A DNA stretch of 64,000 bases, taken from assembly GCA_963665925.1 (NCBI GenBank), contig OY762511.1, forward strand, positions 1-64,000. Reading direction: 5' to 3'. This document shows positions 43,976 through 51,585 of this stretch, in pieces (within the stretch, counting starts at the first letter, position 1; each line of letters opens with the position of its first letter). The position numbers were made by a program, and so were the translations under genes. This DNA comes from G963665925 sp963665925. GTDB lineage: Bacteria > Bacillota > Clostridia > Peptostreptococcales > Acidaminobacteraceae. A model generated the notes under the pieces. That model made no database searches and was not told where the DNA came from. It was given only the letters and a program-made list of their open reading frames with translations.

Positions 43976-46033
43976 TTAAAGTTTTGAAAAGACCAGCACC
44001 ACCAACAGACTTACCACCAGCAGGCCTGCGACTATAAATAGGGCATAGGTTGCCGAAGAAGCCCGCTTATGGGCAATTCGCACAACATCGCTCACCTTTT
44101 TATCTGCATAATCCTGAATGTCCTTCTGCAGCTTCTTTTCTCCAGTCAATTTTGTCTTAAAGGGTTCAAGGTTGAAGCTGAGTTCATCATCGGTCTTGCC
44201 AAAAGGCACTTCCATAACAAATTTTGAAAAATCATAGCTGAACAGCTTGGTGATCTCAGCATTGCCAATCCTGCGGACCGTATGATGCAGGAACATGGCA
44301 AGGGCATAGACCCACCTGTCCACAATGTGGAAGACGAAGTAGCCTATGGCATAGGTATAGCGGAGAACCGGTATATACAGGTTTTCTTCCAGCTGGAACC
44401 AGTGCGTTGTCGGGTTGATGTATATGCGCTTTTTGCCCATCTTTCGGTAAAGCACATTACGCACGAATACCAGGTAGAGGCTACCGCCGATTGCCAGTGT
44501 CTTCAGTGTTGACAGGAACGCATCGAGTACAAATACATTCGGTATATGATGCGCTACGGTACCGAAGCTATGCATAGCCTGCCCCACCATGTGCAGAACC
44601 GGCTGCGGGAAAATGCCGACCAATATGATACAACTTCCGATGATAGCCATGGGAAAGAGTGCTCTCGCACTGATCTGGTCCTTATACTGACCGTAGTACT
44701 CCGAATTTTCCTCCATGAAGACAGTGACAAATATCTTAAGCATATAAGCAACAGTCATGGCAGAGGCCACGTAAAAGACAATTTCTGCAATGGTGAAAAA
44801 TGCGCTGTGCTCAATATGCGCCGCTTCAACCAAGGCTTCATGCAATATGGTCTTGCTCACAAACCCGTTGGTTCCGGGAATGCCACTCAGACCGAGCATG
44901 CCGATAAAGAACACCGTCTTAAGGACATATTTCTTACGCCCAAAGCCGCGAATGATATTGATGGAAAGTTCATGAAGCACCATGTAGATGATTCCTGCTC
45001 CCATAAAGAGCAGCACCTTGAAAAATGCATGGTTGAACATGTGGAACAAGGTTCCCATAAGTGCAAGTTCCTTCACTTCCGACCCCAGGCACGCGAGTCC
45101 TATACCGAACAGGATGTACCCTGCCTGACTCATGCTGGAATAGGCCAGAATACGTTTGATATTTCTCTGGAAAAGTGCAAGGAAACCACCCAGTAGCATA
45201 TTGACCATGGCAAGGCTCATCAGAACATAGCCAATTTTGATATCCGAACCCATGATAACATGCACCGTGATCAGTATTCCAAACAAACCCGTCTTGATTA
45301 GAATGCCGGAAAGAATTGCGCTGGCTGGTGTCGGTGCTGCCGGATGGGCCTGAGGCAACCAGACGTGCAGTGGAAACATTGCAGCCTTTACGCCAAAACC
45401 GGTAATCATGAGCCCTGCAATCAGGTACTTGATTGAGCCCATTTTTGTTAGCCATACCCCAGCAGCTGTTATGTTGAGCGTACCGGTATAGTCGTATATG
45501 AGAAAAATGCCCAGAAGCATGATCAATCCGCCTGCAATTGCCATACTAAGATAGGATACACCTGCACGGTGAGCAAATCTGTCCTCATCGTGTATGACAA
45601 GAATGTAGGATGTCAGCGACATCATCTCAAAAAAGGTAAACAGATTCAAAAGGTTCTCTGACAGAAACAGGCCGATTGTAGCTGAAAGTGTCAGCATGTA
45701 GAACATATAATATCGGTTTCTGTTTTCATATCGAATAAGATACTGCGTGCTGTATAGGGTTGTCAGAAACCATACGGCTGCGGTAAACCATATGAATATA
45801 AATCGAAGCATGTCCAGCTTCAAATAAAGACCTGTTCCGAGGACCTCCTCAAATGCAAGGTGCATTGTCTGCTCTGACACGATTGGATACATCATTGTTA
45901 TCGCAACCAGTTCAAGTCCGGTAATTGCAATATTGAATACGTCACGGTCCTTCTCGTTGTCTTTTCCGATAATCGATCCGACTACCGCGCCAAAGGCTGG
46001 AATCAATACGAGCAGCAATAGTGCTATTTCCAT
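43976..46033 (-). CDS. Mrp/Mbh-type antiporter subunit, NuoL/MrpA-like, with C-terminal extension
   Basis: A 685-residue membrane protein of the proton-conducting NuoL/M/N family. The channel glutamate lies in FEMMSLTSYILV and the lysine in GFGVKAAMFPLHVWLPQAHPA, both conserved in ion-pumping subunits. After about residue 500 a long extension with several more helices, a soluble stretch and a final membrane helix recalls the lateral-helix region of NuoL or HyfB. It is the last gene of the operon. GGAGG precedes the ATG. Confidence 0.88.
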   Translation of the reverse strand: MEIALLLLVLIPAFGAVVGSIIGKDNEKDRDVFNIAITGLELVAITMMYPIVSEQTMHLAFEEVLGTGLYLKLDMLRFIFIWFTAAVWFLTTLYSTQYLIRYENRNRYYMFYMLTLSATIGLFLSENLLNLFTFFEMMSLTSYILVIHDEDRFAHRAGVSYLSMAIAGGLIMLLGIFLIYDYTGTLNITAAGVWLTKMGSIKYLIAGLMITGFGVKAAMFPLHVWLPQAHPAAPTPASAILSGILIKTGLFGILITVHVIMGSDIKIGYVLMSLAMVNMLLGGFLALFQRNIKRILAYSSMSQAGYILFGIGLACLGSEVKELALMGTLFHMFNHAFFKVLLFMGAGIIYMVLHELSINIIRGFGRKKYVLKTVFFIGMLGLSGIPGTNGFVSKTILHEALVEAAHIEHSAFFTIAEIVFYVASAMTVAYMLKIFVTVFMEENSEYYGQYKDQISARALFPMAIIGSCIILVGIFPQPVLHMVGQAMHSFGTVAHHIPNVFVLDAFLSTLKTLAIGGSLYLVFVRNVLYRKMGKKRIYINPTTHWFQLEENLYIPVLRYTYAIGYFVFHIVDRWVYALAMFLHHTVRRIGNAEITKLFSYDFSKFVMEVPFGKTDDELSFNLEPFKTKLTGEKKLQKDIQDYADKKVSDVVRIAHKRASSATYALFIVAGLLVVSLLVVLVFSKL

Positions 46034-46045
46034 AGGTTCACCTCC

Positions 46046-47506
46046 TTAGATAAAAATTTCTTTAAGTGCATATCGAATGTATCCGATGACTGGGTTTGGG
46101 AATATTCCCATGAGTATGATAAATCCTGTGATGATGATGATTGGAATCATCATGCCATTTGGCGGGTCAAGATTTTCCGCATCTGCTATGTCATCTGCAG
46201 TACGTGTGAAAAATGCACCCACAACAATGGGAAGAAGATAGCCAGCAGTGAGAAAGGCACTGAGCAGAAGGACAAGTATGTTCATGACCTGTCCGGCGCC
46301 CATGGCACCCAGTCCAAGAAACCATTTGCTTACAAAGCCGTTTGAAGGCGGTATGCCAATCAGTGAGATAGAAGCTATAGCAAAACACATCATGGTCTTT
46401 GGCATTTTTCTGCCAATGCCGCCAATCTCATGAATATACTTTTTACCTGTCATAAATGTAATCGATCCCACACAGAAGAAGAGGACGATTTTAATGATGG
46501 CATGATTGATCAGATGGATCATAGCCCCAAGGAGTGCATCTTCATTAAGCAGTACAATTCCAAGAAGCATATATCCAAGCTGACTAATGGTTGAATAGGC
46601 CAGACGTTTTTTCAAGTGAGACTGATGCAGTGCCATAAACGACCCGAAAACGACCGTGAGCAAAACCATGGACAGCAGCAGTGCGTCAAGCTCCATAGAG
46701 GCTACCAGTTTAGGTCCGAATATGAAAAACACCATGCGAATCAGTGAGAATATGCCCGATTTTACAACAGCAACAGCGTGAAGCAATGCACTTACGGGCG
46801 TTGGTGCTACCATTGCGGCTGGAAGCCAGCTATGCAGGGGCACCAGAGCCGCCTTGACACCAAAGCCTACGAAAAGTGCTACAAAGGCTCCGGTCAACAG
46901 ACCTTGCCGCTCATAAGCCATGAGAGCCGCAATGCCCCCTGGTGTGAATTCCAATGTTTGCACTGCACTGAATAGAATCATCATACCGAAGAGGATCAGT
47001 GTTGCCCCAAACAGAGAATAGATAATGTATTTTTTCCCGCTTCGCAGAGCTTCCTGTGTTCCAGCATGAATAACCAGCGGAAACGTCGTCAAGGTCAATA
47101 TTTCATAAAAGGCATACAGGGTAAACAGATTCCCAGACAGGGCAATCCCCATTGTAATGCCTTCAGTTATAAGAAAGAAAATGTAGAAGTACCTGACACG
47201 GCCTTCGTGCTCCATATAAACACCTGCATATGCGGAAGCCAATATCCACAGCGTGGATGCCAGTGCCGCAAACACAAAGCCTATATGACCACCCTTCAAG
47301 GTCAGATCAATGAACTCGTTGACATGGAGTATGGATAACTTCACGCCATCAAATCTTGCGATAATATAAAAGACTGACGCCGCAGTCAGCGAAGTCGCAA
47401 AGATAGAAAACCGCATTAGCGACTCTTCTCTTATTAAGTTTTTTTGAGTTGCAAAGACTGACATGACCATTGGTATGAGTATGGGTAATAAGAGAATCCA
47501 GTTCAT
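46046..47506 (-). CDS. mrpD: Mrp/Mbh-type antiporter subunit, MrpD/NuoM-like
   Basis: A 486-residue, about 14-helix NuoL/M/N-family protein. The key Glu is in YEILTLTTFPLV and the key Lys in GFGVKAALVPLHSWLPAAMVAPTP, so the ion path looks intact. The length is that of MrpD. It sits between two paralogues in the same operon. GGAGG precedes the ATG; assignment between MrpD and its paralogues is tentative. Confidence 0.85.
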   Translation of the reverse strand: MNWILLLPILIPMVMSVFATQKNLIREESLMRFSIFATSLTAASVFYIIARFDGVKLSILHVNEFIDLTLKGGHIGFVFAALASTLWILASAYAGVYMEHEGRVRYFYIFFLITEGITMGIALSGNLFTLYAFYEILTLTTFPLVIHAGTQEALRSGKKYIIYSLFGATLILFGMMILFSAVQTLEFTPGGIAALMAYERQGLLTGAFVALFVGFGVKAALVPLHSWLPAAMVAPTPVSALLHAVAVVKSGIFSLIRMVFFIFGPKLVASMELDALLLSMVLLTVVFGSFMALHQSHLKKRLAYSTISQLGYMLLGIVLLNEDALLGAMIHLINHAIIKIVLFFCVGSITFMTGKKYIHEIGGIGRKMPKTMMCFAIASISLIGIPPSNGFVSKWFLGLGAMGAGQVMNILVLLLSAFLTAGYLLPIVVGAFFTRTADDIADAENLDPPNGMMIPIIIITGFIILMGIFPNPVIGYIRYALKEIFI

Positions 47507-47521
47507 TCATTCCTCCAAAAT

Positions 47522-48967
47522 CTATAGAGCGCTTTCAATAGCTGTCAAAATATAGCCCGAGCCTATCCCCAGGAACACCAGAAGAAACAGCAATATTCCA
47601 AGCGCCTTTTGATTGACTTTGTTGCTGTTGACCGCAAGCGGCTTTTCATCTGAAAAGAATCCATTGATGGTTACTGGGAAATAATAGGCTGCATTGAGCA
47701 CAGAACTGATGAGGATAACTGCCAGAGGTAGAATCTGCCCTGTTTCAATAGTCGCCAGTGCCAAATTCCACTTGCTGATGAAGCCTGGCAGAATCGGAAT
47801 GCCTACCATGGAGAAGCCACACACTGTGAAAACGGTCATTTCAAATGGCATCACACGGCCTATTGACTTCAGGCTGGCAAGATCCTTGCGTCCCAGCTTA
47901 TCTATAAATGCTGTTGCCGTTAGAAACAGCAGTGATTTAGTAACCCCATGCCCAAGCATGTGATATACGGAAATAGCCATTCCTGCAGGGGTGCCGAGTC
48001 CTATACCGAAGAATACATAGCCCATCTGTGCAACACTTGAGTAAGCAATCATACGCTTGAGCTTTTTCTGCGAACGTGCAATCAACGATCCGACAATCAT
48101 GCCTGTCCCACTCATGATAAGCAGAATTTTGAGAATTGCTGCCTGATTGATCATTTCGTAGCCATAGACCAGAACACAGATTTTAAGAAAATAGACTGCA
48201 GGCGCTTTGATTACCAGACCAGAAAGAAGTGCGCTGGATGCTCCAGGTGCTGACGTATGCGCATCAGGCAGCCAAATATGCATGGGAAACAAAGCACTCT
48301 TAATTCCCGTTCCAGTCATGAACAGAACCATACTGATCAAAATCATTTTTGACTTTTCAGAAGATATTTCCACAAGACTTTCATGGATATAGGTCATATC
48401 CAGATACCCGGTCAAAGCATACAGATAGGCAATGCCCATGAGTACGAGCCCGGAACCCAGGCTGCTGAGTATAAGATATTTTACTGCAGCCTTGATATTA
48501 TCCGGCTTGTTCTTCACAACAATGATTCCACATGCTGCAAGTGTGCTTACCTCAATAAACACAAAACCGTTGAAAAGGTCCCTTGTATAAACTATACCCA
48601 GCAGTGAAGCAACCAAAAGGTGGACAAGAATCAAAAATGTCCGCTGCTGTTTTTCGCCGACTTCTCGGACAAACTGTTCAGAACTGAACCACACTACAAG
48701 TGCCGTCACAGTGGTAAACAGCACACCTATTGCGATTTCAACAGAGCTGACACGCATGACAATGCCAAACGGCGCCTGTGCGTGCCCCACTTGGATTGCA
48801 TAGGGTTCCTTTGCAAAATATAGAAAGGCATGCAGCCAGTTAAATAGGCCTATTAATGAAAAAGCCCCAAGACTGAGTCGCATGGGTTTTTTAGAAAAAG
48901 GCAATATGAATGAGATAATCAGTAATGCCAGTATCGTTATTAACGGTGCCGCACTCATCAGGTTCAT
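47522..48967 (-). CDS. Mrp/Mbh-type antiporter subunit, MrpD/NuoN-like
   Basis: A 481-residue NuoL/M/N-family membrane protein. The Glu is in FIEVSTLAACGIIVV and the Lys in GTGIKSALFPMHIWLPDAHTS. It directly follows mrpC (4-base overlap), the position of MrpD in standard operons, so it may equally deserve that name. Third complete channel protein in the operon. Confidence 0.85.
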   Translation of the reverse strand: MNLMSAAPLITILALLIISFILPFSKKPMRLSLGAFSLIGLFNWLHAFLYFAKEPYAIQVGHAQAPFGIVMRVSSVEIAIGVLFTTVTALVVWFSSEQFVREVGEKQQRTFLILVHLLVASLLGIVYTRDLFNGFVFIEVSTLAACGIIVVKNKPDNIKAAVKYLILSSLGSGLVLMGIAYLYALTGYLDMTYIHESLVEISSEKSKMILISMVLFMTGTGIKSALFPMHIWLPDAHTSAPGASSALLSGLVIKAPAVYFLKICVLVYGYEMINQAAILKILLIMSGTGMIVGSLIARSQKKLKRMIAYSSVAQMGYVFFGIGLGTPAGMAISVYHMLGHGVTKSLLFLTATAFIDKLGRKDLASLKSIGRVMPFEMTVFTVCGFSMVGIPILPGFISKWNLALATIETGQILPLAVILISSVLNAAYYFPVTINGFFSDEKPLAVNSNKVNQKALGILLFLLVFLGIGSGYILTAIESAL

Positions 48968-49323
48968 GCTTCGCCCTCCCTCATTCTCATAATTTCGTCC
49001 AGTTGCAATGTTCCATAAATACTGTGAAGACGTATTGTCAGTGCCAGCGAAAACGCAGTCATGCTTACCGCTACAACAATGCCCGTAAGCATGAGTCCCG
49101 ATGGGATGGGATTCACGTAGTTCGCAATACCAGCAGCCTTGATTGGCGCATGAGCGCCATCAATGTATCCTATGGAGATAAAATATAGAAATATGGACGT
49201 GTCCATGATGTTCAGTCCAATAATTTTCTTGATCAGATTATTGTGTATGAGCAATGTCGTGAATCCGATAGCGAAAAGAATAATGGATCCGACTTCAATG
49301 AAATCGCTCGTAAGAATATTCAT
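48964..49323 (-). CDS. mrpC: Na+/H+ antiporter subunit MrpC
   Basis: A 119-residue NuoK-like protein with three membrane helices (FAIGFTTLLIHNNLIKKIIGLNIMD...; the INYVNPIPSGLMLTGIVVAVSMTAFSLAL part is typical). It forms part of the ion path with the MrpD-type subunits. Overlaps its neighbours by 4 bases on each side. Confidence 0.92.
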   Translation of the reverse strand: MNILTSDFIEVGSIILFAIGFTTLLIHNNLIKKIIGLNIMDTSIFLYFISIGYIDGAHAPIKAAGIANYVNPIPSGLMLTGIVVAVSMTAFSLALTIRLHSIYGTLQLDEIMRMREGEA

Positions 49324-49760
49324 TGCTTCTCCTCCACATTTTCCATGACGATGGGTTCATTAAATAGGTCAAATATCAGTACGAATGAAAACATGACAAT
49401 TATGCCGATTAGGATGTTGAGTACGGGAATAACACCACCACTGACAAGACTTCCCTGCGTACCCTTTGGCCAGGTCACGAGATGGGTATGTGTAGCGCCT
49501 TCAAAAAAAGCAATCCCCTTGATGAGTCCATACCCCACCAGACTGAAGGATACGCCTTTCATGCAGACTGCTTTTGTAACAATTTGCGGACGCTTGCTCT
49601 CCGAATTTAGAAACCGCTCCAGAATGAGTCCTGTAGCCAGTATGCTGCCACCTGCAAAACCACCGCCTGGAGAAAGATGCCCAAAGACGGTTACATAGGC
49701 GCCAAAGATAAGGATGAAGGGTACAATATTGCGTATGACGGTTTGTATGATGAGTGTCAT
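49320..49760 (-). CDS. mrpB: Na+/H+ antiporter subunit MrpB (MnhB domain)
   Basis: A 146-residue protein with four membrane helices and the MnhB signature GHLSPGGGFAGGSILATG (about 27-44). Not fused to MrpA. Coupled by 4-base overlaps on both sides. Confidence 0.92.
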   Translation of the reverse strand: MTLIIQTVIRNIVPFILIFGAYVTVFGHLSPGGGFAGGSILATGLILERFLNSESKRPQIVTKAVCMKGVSFSLVGYGLIKGIAFFEGATHTHLVTWPKGTQGSLVSGGVIPVLNILIGIIVMFSFVLIFDLFNEPIVMENVEEKQ

Positions 49761-50035
49761 GTTATTGCACCACCCTTCAATACAGCAATTACAGAAATGA
49801 CTGCTGTGAAAAATACGATTGATTCTACAAAGGTGTCAAAAGCGCGATAATCAAGAATCATTCCAGACACCATATTCACGGCGCCTGTTTCAGCTGGACC
49901 TTCTTCAACGTACTTGACCATAACCTCGTTGTGCGCGGGGTTGTCCGGTCGTCCAAACTCTGGAAAGTCCGTCAGGCCATAGAGTAAAATCAAGGCGAGG
50001 CAAGCTGCTACGCCTATTGAAATAAACTGCTTCAT
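49757..50035 (-). CDS. MbhE-like small subunit (MrpA C-terminal part)
   Basis: A 92-residue membrane protein. NMVSGMILDYRAFDTFVES matches the region near the end of MrpA that in Pyrococcus-type Mbh/Mbs complexes is the separate subunit MbhE. It has two helices, one at each end. Coupled by overlap to both neighbours. Confidence 0.82.
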   Translation of the reverse strand: MKQFISIGVAACLALILLYGLTDFPEFGRPDNPAHNEVMVKYVEEGPAETGAVNMVSGMILDYRAFDTFVESIVFFTAVISVIAVLKGGAIT

Positions 50036-50271
50036 GCGCTGAGTCCCTTAATTTTTCTCAGTGTCAGCACAAATAGAACCGATGTTAAGCCTGCACCAAC
50101 TGCAGCTTCCGTGATTGCAAGATCTGGAGCATTCATTTGCTGCCATAGAAGTGCCATCATCAGACTGTATACCATGAAAATGATTACTGCGCCAAGCAGA
50201 TTCCTAATTGCGCTTGCAGCGACAGCACCAATCATCATTACTACTAAAAGTACTATGTTAAACCATGTCAT
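50032..50271 (-). CDS. MbhD-like small subunit (DUF4040, MrpA C-terminal part)
   Basis: A 79-residue, three-helix DUF4040 protein. APDLAITEAAVGAGLTSVLF is the conserved motif that in MrpA follows the NuoL-like domain; here it is its own gene, as in Mbh complexes. GGAGATG precedes the ATG. Confidence 0.86.
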   Translation of the reverse strand: MTWFNIVLLVVMMIGAVAASAIRNLLGAVIIFMVYSLMMALLWQQMNAPDLAITEAAVGAGLTSVLFVLTLRKIKGLSA

Positions 50272-50561
50272 ATGCTTTCATCTCCTTTCGAGTTTCGCCA
50301 AATTGCTCTAGCAATCGCATGGGTCGCAGTTGGATTCGTTATCCAAAGGAATACAATTACCAGCAATAGCTTCAATGAAGCAAGTGTGTAACCTGTCTGT
50401 AAAATCAATCCTGTAAGGATGAGGATTGCACCCAGCGTATCGCATTTTGCGGCACCATGGGCACGTGTCAGGGCATCGGGGAATCTGATGAGTCCCAGTG
50501 CACCTACAAAGAAAAAGAAAACGCCGCCAAACACAAGCAATGTTGAAATGGCATTAAACAT
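50268..50561 (-). CDS. mrpG: Na+/H+ antiporter subunit MrpG
   Basis: A 97-residue protein with three helices and the PhaG/MnhG signature LGLIRFPDALTRAHGAAKCDTLG (about 23-45). Overlaps mrpF by 8 bases. Confidence 0.93.
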   Translation of the reverse strand: MFNAISTLLVFGGVFFFFVGALGLIRFPDALTRAHGAAKCDTLGAILILTGLILQTGYTLASLKLLLVIVFLWITNPTATHAIARAIWRNSKGDESI

Positions 50562-50838
50562 TCCCGCTGCCCCTTTCAGCGCGGCTTCTCTGATACAGCT
50601 CCTTAGCTATGAAGAGTGATGCCGTAAAACTGATTAGAGCGTATACAAGAACCACGTCGAAAAAGAACTTTTCTTTCAAAATCAATGAGATCACAGCCAT
50701 GAGAACCAGTGTCTTGGTACCTATGACATTGATGGAAATCAGTCTGTCTCCCTTAGTTGGTCCGACAACAGCGCGGTAAAGCGCCATAATAATTGTCAGT
50801 CCTATAAATGAGCATGCGATAATTAGATTGTGTGTCAT
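50554..50838 (-). CDS. mrpF: Na+/H+ antiporter subunit MrpF
   Basis: A 94-residue three-helix MrpF/MnhF: ALYRAVVGPTKGDRLISINVIGTK (about 19-42) is the family motif. ATG at 50838 with GGAGG upstream; it starts just inside the mrpE stop region. Confidence 0.92.
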   Translation of the reverse strand: MTHNLIIACSFIGLTIIMALYRAVVGPTKGDRLISINVIGTKTLVLMAVISLILKEKFFFDVVLVYALISFTASLFIAKELYQRSRAERGSGNV

Positions 50839-50839
50839 T

Positions 50840-51313
50840 TTAAACCTCCTGAATTCGTAAAAGCGTTTTTTCAAACGCATTGCCAGTTAATGAATCCGCA
50901 TATGCCTTGTTAAGACAATGAATCACCAGCATCTCGCCCTCGATATCGACCGTCATCGTGCCCGGGGTCAATGTAATCGAATTCGCCAGAACGGTTTTCA
51001 GAAAATCTGATCGTATCGCTGTCTGATACTCGACAATCTCCGGCCGTATGGGTAGACGCTTTGACAGCACAATGGCTGCCACCTGGAAGTTGGCTACCGC
51101 TATTGCTAAAAGGAGCTGGAGCACGAAGAGTATCCAAAGCGGCAAGGCTCTGATACACTTGGCTGCCGATGCGATTTTTAGCGATCCGCTCCAATATGTA
51201 AAAACAACTCCCGATATTATAAGTCCTGCAATCAGACTTGCTGGTGTAATACGTTCTGCAAGTACTGTCCAGAATGCAAGAAAAAGCATTATATAGATAA
51301 ACCTACTTTTCAA
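50840..51313 (-). CDS. mrpE: Na+/H+ antiporter subunit MrpE
   Basis: A 157-residue MrpE/MnhE with two N-terminal helices and a cytoplasmic domain ending in TLTPGTMTVDIEGEMLVIHCLN, the family signature. Start is taken as TTG at 51313 because AGGAGG lies 7 bases before it; the ATG at 51337 lies upstream of that site. It is the first gene of the Mrp operon, 37 bases after a -24/-12 promoter. Confidence 0.9.
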   Translation of the reverse strand: MKSRFIYIMLFLAFWTVLAERITPASLIAGLIISGVVFTYWSGSLKIASAAKCIRALPLWILFVLQLLLAIAVANFQVAAIVLSKRLPIRPEIVEYQTAIRSDFLKTVLANSITLTPGTMTVDIEGEMLVIHCLNKAYADSLTGNAFEKTLLRIQEV

Positions 51314-51349
51314 CTGGGTACCTCCTGTGTGTGCCATAACTATATATAC

Positions 51350-51364
51350 GCAATATGTATGCCA
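51350..51364 (-). promoter_or_regulatory. sigma-54 (-24/-12) promoter of the Mrp operon
   Basis: On the minus strand TGGCAT-ACATA-TTGC, with GG and GC exactly 10 bases apart as required for RpoN promoters (consensus TGGCAC-N5-TTGC; one mismatch). It lies 37 bases before the mrpE TTG start and downstream of the gene for a sigma-54 activator. Confidence 0.78.
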
Positions 51365-51481
51365 ACTCTATCCATTTTTACTCCAAATGCTTACATCCCT
51401 TGAAAACACCTATCATAAAGATTTTTAAAGCTTAGAAACCCTTCATAATTCGTTATAATTTTCACGTATTTGCAGTGTATT

Positions 51482-51562
51482 TGTTTCATTTTGGTGCACA
51501 TTAGCCTTTTTTGCCCAAAGTTAATGCCCCACAATGAAACATGTGTTTCATTGTGGGGCATT
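51482..51562. promoter_or_regulatory. probable upstream activator sites for the sigma-54 regulator
   Basis: A perfect palindrome with 19-base arms, AATGCCCCACAATGAAACA (51523-51541) and its complement (51544-51562), separated by 2 bases. A related half-site TGTTTCATTTTGGTGCAC lies at 51482-51499. The palindrome centre is about 185 bases upstream of the -24/-12 promoter, a normal enhancer distance. It could also act as terminator of the activator gene, but it has no T-run. Confidence 0.7.
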
Positions 51563-51585
51563 TCGTTGTTCATATTACCCTTAAA

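Noticed and set aside
44546..45196. Long plus-strand open frame
   Set aside because: It lies wholly inside the minus-strand antiporter subunit gene and its protein shows no conserved features; it is a shadow.
43976..51313. Respiratory complex I or membrane-bound hydrogenase
   Set aside because: No Fe-S, quinone-binding, NiFe or NuoB/C/D-like subunit is present; MrpB, C, E, F and G identify an Mrp-type antiporter.
51391..51573. Small open frames on both strands with matching PHNET-VSLWG peptides
   Set aside because: The match is produced by the perfect DNA palindrome at 51523-51562, not by coding selection.
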